Assembly: GCA_016196545.1 (NCBI GenBank)
Contig: JACPXM010000050.1
Coordinates: forward strand, 1 to 36,594
DNA: 36,594 bases
Source of the DNA: Candidatus Omnitrophota bacterium
GTDB lineage: Bacteria; Omnitrophota; Omnitrophia; Omnitrophales; Aquincolibacteriaceae
Direction: 5' to 3'
Under the pieces are notes generated by a model that saw only the letters and a list, made by a program, of their open reading frames with translations, searched no databases and was not told the DNA's origin. Both the position numbers and the translations under genes were made by a program. Below, one piece after another: positions 1 to 7,036 of the stretch. The first letter of the stretch is position 1. Each line of letters begins with the position of its first letter.

Positions 1-156
1 GAGTTTCGAAGCTTGCGCCGCTTTACGGGCTCGCAAAGAGAGGATGACCCTTGCTGCCAGCGCAAGCCCTTAAACCGTAAAACCACAAAACCGGACATTT
101 CTACTTTGCCAAGAATAGGACATTTCTAAATTGCGTTGACAGTCCGGACGCTTCCA
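1..156. other. Upstream non-coding stretch, possible mobile-element end
   Basis: I see no convincing gene here. The stretch holds an 11-bp direct repeat (GGACATTTCTA at 93-103 and 118-128, 25 bp apart) and scattered short inverted repeats such as GCTTGCGC at 11-18 against GCGCAAGC at 60-67. Repeated GGACATTT-type motifs of this kind remind me of the terminal regions of integrase-core (IS481-like) insertion sequences, but no transposase is visible and the element, if real, would lie to the left of the window. Treat this as a weak call. Confidence 0.3.
93..128. repeat. Two 11-bp direct repeats, GGACATTTCTA
   Basis: Exact copies of GGACATTTCTA start at 93 and 118. The second is followed by AAATTGCGTTGACA. 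Short phased direct repeats can be transposase-binding sites at an IS end, or regulator sites for the promoter immediately downstream. Nothing here decides between these. Confidence 0.45.
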
Positions 157-186
157 TTGACAGAGACCCCCCTTTAGATGTATATT
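157..186 (+). promoter_or_regulatory. Predicted sigma-70 promoter of the cys operon
   Basis: A perfect -35 TTGACA (157-162) is followed 18 bp later by TATATT (181-186). Transcription would start near 193, giving a leader of about 80 nt before cysC. The leader shows no riboswitch fold that I recognise. The ribosome binding site is AAGGA at 258-262. Confidence 0.5.
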
Positions 187-273
187 ATACCCTCAAATTT
201 CACGCTTCTGAATTAATCCTAACTCATTCAATATAAAAGAGATAGGAAAAAATATGAAAGGAATTTTCTGGCC

Positions 274-861
274 ATGAAAGAATCCATTTTTGATTATCCG
301 GAGGCCAAACTTACCCGAGGAGTCACGCTTTGGTTTACAGGGCTTCCCAGTTCCGGAAAGTCCACCATTGCGCGCATTATTGAAAGGCAATTTCGTAAAT
401 GGAATTTAAAAGTTGAACTATTAGATGGGGACGTGATCCGTACCCATTTGAGCAAAGGGCTGGGATTTTCAAAAGAAGATCGCGATGCCAATATCAAACG
501 AATCGGCTTTGTTTGCCAGCTTCTCACTCGTAATGACGTGATTGCGATTGCTTCCGCAATTTCTCCCTACCGTGAGGTGCGGGATTTTAACCGTCGTATG
601 ATCGGAAACTTTGTTGAGGTTTTTGTCAAGGCTTCCGTGGAAGAATGCGAAAAACGCGACGTAAAAGGTCTTTATAAAAAAGCGAAGGCAGGCGAAATTA
701 AAGGCTTTACGGGAGTGGATGATCCCTACGAAGAACCTCTCAATCCGGAAGTGATTTGCGACACGGAAAACGAAACCCCAGAAGGTTCTGCCGAAAAAGT
801 AATACGCCGGCTGGAAGAGCTTGGTTATTTGCGTCTCAACAGTCACAGCCAGGTGAGATGA
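274..861 (+). CDS. cysC: Adenylyl-sulfate (APS) kinase
   Basis: Phosphorylates adenosine 5'-phosphosulfate with ATP to give PAPS, the second step of sulfate activation, in the cytosol. The 195-residue protein has the normal length for a stand-alone CysC. The P-loop GLPSSGKST lies at residues 23-31, followed by the DGDVIR segment and the GLGFSKEDRDANIKRIG stretch that forms the APS site in this family. The ATG at 274 is preceded by AAGGA at 258-262, slightly far but acceptable. Its stop overlaps the next start as ATGA, so it is translationally coupled to the PHP protein. It is the first gene of a sulfate-assimilation operon with cysH, sat and cysK. Confidence 0.95.
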   Translation: MKESIFDYPEAKLTRGVTLWFTGLPSSGKSTIARIIERQFRKWNLKVELLDGDVIRTHLSKGLGFSKEDRDANIKRIGFVCQLLTRNDVIAIASAISPYREVRDFNRRMIGNFVEVFVKASVEECEKRDVKGLYKKAKAGEIKGFTGVDDPYEEPLNPEVICDTENETPEGSAEKVIRRLEELGYLRLNSHSQVR

Positions 862-1736
862 AGCGGATTGATCTTCACATGCATACGACCCATTCCGACG
901 GGTCTTATGCGCCGCTCGATTTAATTCGTTACGCAAAGCAGAAAAAACTGGATTGTGTTTCGGTCACCGATCACGATACCATGACAAGTGTCCGCGAATG
1001 CCGTGAAGAAGCCGGGAGGCTGGGTTTGGAATTCATCCCCGGTATTGAATTAAGTGCTAAATTCGAGCCCGGCACGCTTCACTTGTTGGGCTATTTTTTG
1101 GATGCCGATCATCCGGGACTTCAAAAGAAATTAGTCAAAATTCAGAAGGCCCGCCGGGAACGCAATCCTCAAATTATTGACAAACTGCAAAAACTCGGCG
1201 TGGACTTGTCGCTTGAGGAAGTGATTCAAGAAGCTTACGAGGACAAAGAAATTCCCGCGGGTAGGCAGCTGGGTCGCCCTCATTTTGCACGGGCGTTGGT
1301 AAAAAAAAATATCGTGGGCTCCCTGCAAGAGGCCTTTCATCGGTTTCTCGCCAAGGGCAGCCCGGCTTATGTGGATAAAAGTCGACTCACAGGCGCGGAA
1401 GTGATTTCCATCATTCATGAAGCGGGTGGTGTGGTTTCGCTTGCCCATCCGAAGCAGATGAAATTAGAGGGTGAGGCCTTGGAAGGCGAGATCCGGAAAC
1501 TGGTGGATCAGGGCCTTGACGCCCTTGAAGTTTTTCACAGTTCGCATGGCCCTGAAGATCATGCGGTCTTTTTAAGGTTCGCAAAGCGATTTAATCTTGT
1601 TACTACCGGCGGCAGTGATTTTCATGGGACGAATAAATCCGGGCTGGATTTAGGATTTCTGGGTTCGAATATTCGTCTTAGTTATGAGGTCGTGGAAGAC
1701 CTTCGAAAAAGAAGTCAAAAGCGTTCGTCCTCTTGA
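858..1736 (+). CDS. PHP-domain phosphoesterase, candidate PAP (3',5'-bisphosphonucleotide) phosphatase
   Basis: A 292-residue PHP metal-dependent phosphoesterase of the TrpH/YciV type. Metal-ligand motifs are intact: HMH at residues 7-9, DHD at 38-40, Glu64, His75, a later AHP and a C-terminal GGSDFHG. Members of this family hydrolyse 3',5'-bisphosphonucleotides such as pAp, or trim RNA 5' ends. The position between cysC and cysH suggests that it removes PAP, the inhibitory by-product of PAPS use. That role is an inference from context. I chose the ATG at 858 because the protein then begins MKRIDLHMHTTHSDG, as the family does, and overlaps cysC by 4 bp. An upstream in-frame ATG at 756 would bury it in cysC. 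Confidence 0.85.
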   Translation: MKRIDLHMHTTHSDGSYAPLDLIRYAKQKKLDCVSVTDHDTMTSVRECREEAGRLGLEFIPGIELSAKFEPGTLHLLGYFLDADHPGLQKKLVKIQKARRERNPQIIDKLQKLGVDLSLEEVIQEAYEDKEIPAGRQLGRPHFARALVKKNIVGSLQEAFHRFLAKGSPAYVDKSRLTGAEVISIIHEAGGVVSLAHPKQMKLEGEALEGEIRKLVDQGLDALEVFHSSHGPEDHAVFLRFAKRFNLVTTGGSDFHGTNKSGLDLGFLGSNIRLSYEVVEDLRKRSQKRSSS

Positions 1737-1744
1737 ACTTATTT

Positions 1745-1775
1745 TGTCATTCTTCGTCTTCCCCTTAGAATGACA
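1745..1775. repeat. Intergenic hairpin, TGTCATTC/GAATGACA
   Basis: Perfect 8-bp arms at 1745-1752 and 1768-1775 surround a 15-nt loop between the PHP gene and cysH. There is no U-tract after it, so it is unlikely to be a strong intrinsic terminator. It may be a dispersed intergenic repeat or an mRNA-processing or stability hairpin. Confidence 0.45.
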
Positions 1776-1807
1776 TGAAGAAATTAAAATGACGACAGGA
1801 GAAAAGG

Positions 1808-2563
1808 TTGTTGGCACATCAGCTGGATTTGGAAAAACTCAACGCAGAGTTTGAGACAAAAAACCCCCAGGAAATTATTGCCTGGGCCGTGGCGGAATTT
1901 TCGCCCCGTTTTGCCCTGACTTCGTCTTTCGGCCCTGAAAGCGGAACCCTGCTTCATATGGTGAGTCAAATCCAACGGGACCTCCCCGTTCTCTTTCTTG
2001 AGACGGGGTATCATTTTCCGGAAACACTTGCGTATAAGGATCAGCTCGTGAAGCTCTTAGGACTTACGAAGGTGATTGATTTACGGGCAGATTCGGGGAA
2101 AAAAGCCGCCTTGGTGGCCAAGCATGACGGCGTTCCTTATGAAAAAGATCCGGACAGCTGCTGCCACATTAATAAAGTCGAACCCTTGGATAAGGTCCTA
2201 AAAAATTATGATGCCTGGATGTCGGGCATCCGGCGCCGTCAAACGGATTTTCGAAAGTCCATCCGCATTGTCGAAGAATATGAAGGTGAGATGTATAAAG
2301 TAAGCCCGCTCTCAAACTTTACCTCGCGGGATTCGTGGTGGTATTTAAAGGAACATAAAATTCCGCAGCACCCCCTTTATGAAAAAGGGTACCTTAGTAT
2401 TGGCTGCTGGCCCTGCACGCGCCCGGTTCAGGCGGGGGATGATGAGCGCTCCGGCCGCTGGGCCGGAAAAGCCAAAAGCGAATGCGGAATTCACACGTTT
2501 AAGGAAGTAAAAACTAAAGAAAAGGCTGAAGAGCCATCGAAGGATAGTTCTTCGAATATTTAA
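1808..2563 (+). CDS. cysH: Iron-sulfur phosphoadenylyl/adenylyl-sulfate reductase
   Basis: Reduces activated sulfate (PAPS or APS) to sulfite with thioredoxin or a similar donor. The 251-residue protein has the nucleotide-binding SSFGPESG loop near residues 39-46, the catalytic ECGIH motif (Cys226), and the CC...CxxC quartet (Cys118, Cys119, Cys200, Cys203) that binds a 4Fe-4S cluster in APS-reductase-type enzymes. E. coli PAPS reductase lacks this quartet. Because cysC sits in the same operon, the enzyme may use PAPS or both substrates, as reported for B. subtilis CysH. The start is TTG at 1808 (or 1811) behind AGGAG/AAAGG; no in-frame ATG fits. No sulfite reductase is in the window. Confidence 0.92.
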   Translation: MLAHQLDLEKLNAEFETKNPQEIIAWAVAEFSPRFALTSSFGPESGTLLHMVSQIQRDLPVLFLETGYHFPETLAYKDQLVKLLGLTKVIDLRADSGKKAALVAKHDGVPYEKDPDSCCHINKVEPLDKVLKNYDAWMSGIRRRQTDFRKSIRIVEEYEGEMYKVSPLSNFTSRDSWWYLKEHKIPQHPLYEKGYLSIGCWPCTRPVQAGDDERSGRWAGKAKSECGIHTFKEVKTKEKAEEPSKDSSSNI

Positions 2564-2627
2564 AATCAGTCCTATGTACGACTTACTAGGTACGATGTAC
2601 GATAAACAATATACGAAATGAGGAGCT

Positions 2628-3815
2628 ATGACAGAGACCATTAAGCCACACGGCGGAAAATTAGTGAATCGGGAGTTGACGGGTGCTCAAGCTGAAGAGG
2701 CAAGAGGGAAAGCAAAATCTTTAAAAAGGATTAACCTGGCTTCTTATGAAATTTCAGATCTCGAAATGATTGCAACCGGTGCCTTAAGTCCTCTGGAAGG
2801 CTTCATGGGGCTTGCCGATTTTAAATCCGTTCTTGAAAAAATGCATCTGGCGAAGGGTCTTGCATGGTCGCTTCCGGTGGTAAAATCCATCACCGAGGAA
2901 GAAAAAAAGTCGATTAAGGTGGGCGATGAAATTGCTTTGTGTGATCCCGCATCGGGGCATGCCCTTGCCCTCATGAAAATCGAGGAAATTTTTCCACACG
3001 ATAAGGCGGCGCACGCCACCCAGGCCTATCGCACCGAGGAAAAAGCCCATCCTGGCGTAGCGCGCATTTACGGGATGGGAGATACTTTGATTGCCGGGAA
3101 AATTTCCCTTTTTGAACGGCCAAAATGTGCAAAATTTTTGGAATACCGCCGGGATCCGGCAGAAACAAGAAAAATATTTTCTGAAAAGAATTGGCGCCGC
3201 GTGGTGGCCTTTCAAACCCGTAACCCCATTCACCGGGCCCATGAATATCTTTTAAAATGTGCCTTGGAAATGGCCGATGGCCTTATGGTCCATCCGCTTA
3301 TCGGGGATACCAAAGGGGATGATATTCCTTCCGAGATCCGCATGAAATGTTATCAAGTGCTTTTGGACAAATATTTTTCAAAAAACAATACGCTGCTATC
3401 CGTATTTCCCGCCGCCATGCGTTATGCCGGTCCTCGGGAAGCGATTTTTCATGCCCTGGTGCGAAAAAATTACGGATGCACGCATTTTATTGTGGGCCGC
3501 GATCACGCGGGGGTTGCCAAACCCGATGGGAAGCCGTATTACGGATCCTTCGACGCGCATCATATTTTTAATGAATTCAGCGCCGAAGAAATCGGCATTA
3601 CGCCGCTTTTCTTTGACTTCACGTTCTATTGCAAGACTTGCGAAGAAATGGCATCCACCAAGACATGCCCTCATGACCCTTCCCATCATTTAAGCCTGAG
3701 CGGGTCGAAGGTGCGTGAAATGCTTCGCAAGGGCGAAATGCCGCCTCCGGAATTTTCAAGGCCCGAGGTGGCCCAGGTGTTGATTGAAGCCATGCGCGAA
3801 AAAGCGACAGCCTAA
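2628..3815 (+). CDS. sat: Sulfate adenylyltransferase (ATP sulfurylase), Sat type
   Basis: Makes APS from sulfate and ATP, the entry step for sulfate. The 395-residue single-chain form has the motif QTRNPIHRAHE at residues 196-206 and GRDHAG at 290-295, which together form the nucleotide site. A Cys335-x2-Cys338...Cys347-x-His349 cluster near the C terminus matches the zinc site of the bacterial and archaeal homo-oligomeric enzymes. It is not the CysD/CysN type, and it lacks a fused APS kinase domain, which explains the separate cysC. The start ATG follows GAGGAG at ideal spacing. The 64-bp gap before it holds several copies of GTACGA and nothing else notable. Confidence 0.95.
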   Translation: MTETIKPHGGKLVNRELTGAQAEEARGKAKSLKRINLASYEISDLEMIATGALSPLEGFMGLADFKSVLEKMHLAKGLAWSLPVVKSITEEEKKSIKVGDEIALCDPASGHALALMKIEEIFPHDKAAHATQAYRTEEKAHPGVARIYGMGDTLIAGKISLFERPKCAKFLEYRRDPAETRKIFSEKNWRRVVAFQTRNPIHRAHEYLLKCALEMADGLMVHPLIGDTKGDDIPSEIRMKCYQVLLDKYFSKNNTLLSVFPAAMRYAGPREAIFHALVRKNYGCTHFIVGRDHAGVAKPDGKPYYGSFDAHHIFNEFSAEEIGITPLFFDFTFYCKTCEEMASTKTCPHDPSHHLSLSGSKVREMLRKGEMPPPEFSRPEVAQVLIEAMREKATA

Positions 3816-3828
3816 ATAGGAGGAGACT

Positions 3829-4791
3829 ATGACCATGATCCAAACGAAACCGAAATCCCATACCAAACCGCTTGCGGCTCAAAGTGTTCTGGATTTGATT
3901 TGCAATACGCCGCTGGTGCGTCTCAATAAACTCGGCGCAAGCGGCGCCGCAACCGTTTACGGAAAATTGGAGGCTTTCAGCCCCGGCTTTAGTGTCAAAG
4001 ACCGTATTTGTCTAAGTATGATTCGAGATGCCGAGGAAAAGGGATTGGTCCACAAAGATTCCGTCATTGTGGAGCCTACCTCCGGCAACACCGGCATTGG
4101 CCTTGCGCTCGTGTGCGCGGTAAAAGGTTACCGCTTGATTCTCACGATGCCGGAAACCATGAGCGTCGAACGCCGCCATCTTTTAAAGCGGTTCGGGGCT
4201 GAACTGGTTTTGACGCCGGGCGCTGAAGGCATGAAGGGAGCCATTAAAAAGGCCGAAGAGATCGTAAGGGAAAATAAAAATTCTTTTATGCCCCAGCAAT
4301 TTGCCAATCCCGCCAATCCCAAAATTCATCGTGAAACTACGGCCGAAGAAATCTGGGACGCCCTGGACGGGAAATTCGACGCCTTTATTTCCGGTGTTGG
4401 AACCGGCGGTACCATTACCGGCTGCGGGGAAGTCTTCAAAAAAAGAAACCCGAATATCAAAATCATTGCACTTGAGCCTGCGACATCGCCCGTTCTCTCC
4501 GGAGGGGCGCCGGGCAAGCACAAAATCCAGGGGATTGGCGCGGGTTTTGTCCCTGAGATCTTGAACCGGAGTGTTGTCGATCAGGTCATTACCGTAAGCG
4601 ACATGGATGCCTGGAATACGGCCCTTGCGCTTGCCAAAGAAGAAGGAATTCTCGGTGGCATTTCAACCGGCGCTGCCTGTTGGGCCGCGCTGAAGGTTGC
4701 CAAAGAACTGGGTTCCGGAAAAACCGTGGTGGCTATTTTTCCTGACACCGGGGAGCGCTATTTGAGCATGGATGAGGTGTTTAAAAGTTAA
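3829..4791 (+). CDS. cysK: Cysteine synthase (O-acetylserine sulfhydrylase)
   Basis: PLP enzyme that joins sulfide to O-acetylserine to give cysteine. At 320 residues it has the usual length. Lys57 in FSVKDRI is the PLP Schiff-base lysine, PTSGNTG at 83-89 binds the substrate carboxylate, [10 protein letters not shown] binds the PLP phosphate, and [13 protein letters not shown] is typical of CysK. It lies 13 bp after sat behind a strong AGGAGG site (3817-3822 region) and closes the sulfate-to-cysteine operon. The first ATG (3829) is followed by another at 3835; either could be used. The N-terminal 15 residues are a non-conserved tail. Confidence 0.94.
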   Translation: MTMIQTKPKSHTKPLAAQSVLDLICNTPLVRLNKLGASGAATVYGKLEAFSPGFSVKDRICLSMIRDAEEKGLVHKDSVIVEPTSGNTGIGLALVCAVKGYRLILTMPETMSVERRHLLKRFGAELVLTPGAEGMKGAIKKAEEIVRENKNSFMPQQFANPANPKIHRETTAEEIWDALDGKFDAFISGVGTGGTITGCGEVFKKRNPNIKIIALEPATSPVLSGGAPGKHKIQGIGAGFVPEILNRSVVDQVITVSDMDAWNTALALAKEEGILGGISTGAACWAALKVAKELGSGKTVVAIFPDTGERYLSMDEVFKS

Positions 4792-4792
4792 A

Positions 4793-4877
4793 AGTCAAAG
4801 CTCAAAAATCAAAAATGAAGTGTTCCTTGTTGTGGAGCAACACCTGATTTTTGCCTTTTGACTTTTTATTTTTGAGT
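4793..4877 (+). terminator. Intergenic palindromic element with a terminator-like hairpin
   Basis: The gap between cysK and thrC is an imperfect long palindrome. A-rich left arm sequence (CTCAAAAATCAAAAATGA) is mirrored by a T-rich right arm that ends TTTTTATTTTTGAG. At its centre GTGTTCC (4820-4826) can pair with GGAGCAACAC (4834-4843) with a short bulge, followed by a run of five T at 4848-4852. It could end the cys transcript, in part or fully. It could also be a copy of a dispersed intergenic repeat. Confidence 0.45.
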
Positions 4878-4882
4878 TAATT

Positions 4883-6142
4883 ATGTCCTTTCTTAAATCA
4901 TTACGTTGCCGCGAATGCGGTCGTGAATATCCCAAGCAGGCGCTTTATGTCTGCGAATACTGTTTTGGATCGCTGGAAGTGAACTACGATTATGATGCGA
5001 TTCAAAAAGTAATTTCCCGCGAAAGTATTGCCAAAGGCCCCAAAAGCCTTTGGCGTTACCGGGATTTGCTCCCCCTGGAGGGGAACCCCAGTGCCGGTTT
5101 TTATTCCGGCTTTACTCCGCTTGTCAAAGCCGATATCTTGGCCAAAGAACTCGACGTCAAGGAACTTTACGTCAAAGATGATTCGGTTTGTCATCCGACC
5201 TGGTCGTTTAAAGATCGTGTTGTGGCCGTGGCCCTGTCCCGCGCCCGCGAGCTTGGATTTGATACGGTGGCATGCGCTTCAACGGGCAATCTTGCAAACT
5301 CGGTTTCTGCCAATGCGGCCTGGGCAGGCTTTAAACGCTACATTTTTATTCCTCACAATCTTGAAAAGGCAAAAATTGTGGCCTCGCTCGTTTATGCGCC
5401 CCAGCTTGTGGCCGTGAATGGGAATTATGATGAGGTAAACCGGCTTTGCTCGGAGATCGCGGCGAAATACAAATGGGGATTTGTGAACATCAACTTGCGG
5501 GCCTATTACGCGGAAGGTTCCAAGACGCTTGGCTTTGAAATCGCGGAGCAGCTTGGCTGGCGTGCACCGGATCATTTGGTGGCGCCTGCAGCCAGTGGAT
5601 CGCTCATCACAAAAATTTGGAAGGCATTCAAGGAATTCGATAAGCTCGGACTGCTCGAAAACAAGCTGAAAACAAAAATTTATTGCGCGCAGCCGCAGGG
5701 TTCCTCTCCCATTGCTACTGCGATTCTTGAGAAGGCGGATGTCATTAAACCCGTCAAGCCTCAAACTATTGCCAAGTCCCTTGCGATTGGAAATCCTGCC
5801 GATGGTTATTACGCTAAAGACGTGATCCAGGATTCCGGGGGAAGCGCGGCCATTGTTTCCGATGACGAAATCCGCGACGGCATTAAGCTTCTTGCCCGCA
5901 CTGAGGGCATATTTACGGAAACCGCAGGCGGTGTGACGGTGGCCGCGGCAAAAAAATTGATTAATCAAGGACTTATTCCGAGAAATGAGTCACTTGTGCT
6001 CGCGATTACCGGAAACGGCCTGAAAACTCAGGAGGCCATTCAAGAGGCCGTAGGTGCCCCCTATCAAATCGAGCCGAATTTGGATTCTTTCGAAAAAACA
6101 GTCATGGGTAGCGAGAAAAAACATCCTGAGACGGTTCGATGA
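4883..6142 (+). CDS. thrC: Threonine synthase
   Basis: PLP enzyme converting O-phosphohomoserine to threonine. The 419-residue protein starts with a zinc-ribbon-like module (Cys9, Cys12, Cys24, Cys27), seen in many bacterial and plant-type threonine synthases. The PLP lysine is Lys110 in HPTWSFKDRV, and a CASTGN motif binds substrate. No hom or thrB gene is nearby. Instead it is followed by sulfur-carrier and NIL-domain genes, a neighbourhood that hints at sulfur amino-acid metabolism, since O-phosphohomoserine is also a possible homocysteine precursor. The ATG at 4883 has no strong ribosome binding site. Its stop overlaps the next ATG (ATGA). Confidence 0.92.
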   Translation: MSFLKSLRCRECGREYPKQALYVCEYCFGSLEVNYDYDAIQKVISRESIAKGPKSLWRYRDLLPLEGNPSAGFYSGFTPLVKADILAKELDVKELYVKDDSVCHPTWSFKDRVVAVALSRARELGFDTVACASTGNLANSVSANAAWAGFKRYIFIPHNLEKAKIVASLVYAPQLVAVNGNYDEVNRLCSEIAAKYKWGFVNINLRAYYAEGSKTLGFEIAEQLGWRAPDHLVAPAASGSLITKIWKAFKEFDKLGLLENKLKTKIYCAQPQGSSPIATAILEKADVIKPVKPQTIAKSLAIGNPADGYYAKDVIQDSGGSAAIVSDDEIRDGIKLLARTEGIFTETAGGVTVAAAKKLINQGLIPRNESLVLAITGNGLKTQEAIQEAVGAPYQIEPNLDSFEKTVMGSEKKHPETVR

Positions 6143-6510
6143 ATCCATCAAAAGGTACCAGGTGCCTTTTTGGGGTTTGTTTTTTGTTTATCCTCTTGCC
6201 CTTTCTCAACGCCGATGAGGAGCAGGAAGCCAATCTCCCGCGGGATGAAAATGGAGTTGTTGTTAGTGACATTCAACATTTAGATATTCCCCCTGACCGT
6301 AAGGTGTTGCAGGTAGGCTCGAATGTGATTCGGCCAGAGAATGACGATCAATTTATTTCGCGGCGCTTCTCAGGTTTTGAGAACAGAGTTCAAAAACTGG
6401 AAATCCGGTTGACGGAAGCTGAAAACGAAATTAAAGAATTAAAAGCTGCCCTAGAAGAAATGAAAACTGAGAATAATGAAACTGTCATAATGACAAAGAT
6501 TGGAGAATGA
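6139..6510 (+). CDS. Small secreted coiled-coil protein, function unknown
   Basis: I do not recognise a family. The 123-residue protein starts with a probable signal peptide (residues 1-25; hydrophobic FGVCFLFILLPFL ending before NADEEQ). A charged linker follows, then a heptad-rich helix at about residues 75-112 that should form a coiled coil. Codons 4-11 (SKGTRCLF) are made by a GGTACC-type palindrome at 6150-6170, so the n-region of the signal peptide is repeat-derived. It overlaps thrC and the CysO-like gene by 4 bp each, so it is probably expressed with them, yet an exported protein has no obvious place in that pathway. An alternative is a lipid-anchored or outer-membrane-associated protein; no lipobox is clear. 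Confidence 0.65.
   Translation: MNPSKGTRCLFGVCFLFILLPFLNADEEQEANLPRDENGVVVSDIQHLDIPPDRKVLQVGSNVIRPENDDQFISRRFSGFENRVQKLEIRLTEAENEIKELKAALEEMKTENNETVIMTKIGE
6150..6170. repeat. GGTACC palindromic coding repeat, copy 1 (half unit)
   Basis: AAAAGGTACC-A-GGTGCCTTTT is a 21-nt near-perfect palindrome with one mismatch, read here as KGTRCLF in the secreted protein at 6139. It equals one arm of the two-arm units at 28370-28416 and 34160-34210. Confidence 0.75.
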
Positions 6511-6512
6511 CA

Positions 6513-6788
6513 ATGAGCGTTAAAGTACGAATTCCAACCCCGCTTCAGAAACTTACTTCTCAGAAGGCGGAAGTGGAGGTTCAGGCAAAGGATATACGGG
6601 ACCTCGTGGGCCAGCTTGAGAAACAATATCCGGGGATCAAGGACAGGATTTGTGATGAGAACGGAAAAATTCGTCGTTTTGTGAATGTTTATTTGAACGA
6701 AGAAGACATTCGTTTCTTGAAAAAAGAAGAAACCTCACTTAAAGATGGCGACGAGATTTCTATTGTCCCCGCCATTGCCGGAGGGTAA
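6513..6788 (+). CDS. CysO/MoaD/ThiS-family sulfur carrier protein
   Basis: A 91-residue ubiquitin-fold protein that ends in Ala-Gly-Gly, the tail that is adenylated and then thiocarboxylated in sulfur carriers. The end (HRFVNIY-like RRFVNVYLNEEDIRFL, then SLKDGDEISIVPAIAGG) closely resembles mycobacterial CysO, which delivers sulfide for cysteine synthesis. It is less like MoaD of molybdopterin synthase. No E1-like activating enzyme (MoeB/MoeZ/HesA) is in the window. I prefer the ATG at 6513, which is 7 nt after GGAG (6502-6505) and gives the family-like start MSVKVRIP. The ATG at 6507 is only 1 nt from GGAG. Neighbours thrC and the NIL protein point to amino-acid sulfur transfer. Confidence 0.88.
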   Translation: MSVKVRIPTPLQKLTSQKAEVEVQAKDIRDLVGQLEKQYPGIKDRICDENGKIRRFVNVYLNEEDIRFLKKEETSLKDGDEISIVPAIAGG

Positions 6789-6793
6789 TCACC

Positions 6794-7036
6794 ATGGCTA
6801 AAAAGGCTTACCATTTATTTTTCCAAAAGCAATTAATCAAAGAGCCCATTATGTTTGTGGTCGCGCGCGATTTGAATTTACTTCTCAATATTCGCCGCGC
6901 CAAAATCACCTCCGAAGTGGGAGAGGCTACGATTGAACTTGAGGGCGATGAAAAAGATATCGCCAAAGCCGAAAAAATATTCCGCGAAAAGGGCGTCAAA
7001 GTTGAATCTGTTTTAGGCGATATTGTCGAAGGTTAA
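6794..7036 (+). CDS. NIL-domain protein
   Basis: An 80-residue protein consisting only of a NIL domain, the small ferredoxin-like fold found at the C terminus of MetN methionine transporters and as a stand-alone or ferredoxin-fused protein in anaerobes. The pattern is beta (AYHLFFQ), helix (ARDLNLLLNIRRAKI), the GEATIELEGDE strand pair and a helix ending at a second strand. In methanogens and some sulfate reducers, NIL proteins take part in sulfide-to-homocysteine conversion. Here there is no ferredoxin part and no DUF39 partner in view. It starts 5 bp after the sulfur carrier and ends exactly where bioB starts, so it is co-transcribed with both. Confidence 0.8.
   Translation: MAKKAYHLFFQKQLIKEPIMFVVARDLNLLLNIRRAKITSEVGEATIELEGDEKDIAKAEKIFREKGVKVESVLGDIVEG

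Noticed and set aside
93-128. Possible CRISPR array
   Set aside because: Only two 11-bp repeats at 25-bp spacing, with no further units and no cas genes.
187-273. Riboswitch in the cysC leader
   Set aside because: About 80 nt of AT-rich leader without the conserved stems of SAM or other sulfur riboswitches.
756-857. Upstream extension of the PHP gene
   Set aside because: It lies inside cysC; the conserved start MKRIDLHMHT begins at 858 with an ATGA overlap.
2388-2396. GGGTACC in cysH as another copy of the palindromic repeat
   Set aside because: Only the six-base core matches, it has no second arm, and the residues YEKGYLSIGC are conserved family sequence.
5279-5968. 229-residue minus-strand reading frame opposite thrC
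   Set aside because: It is a shadow of a clear threonine synthase, with no ribosome binding site or known family.
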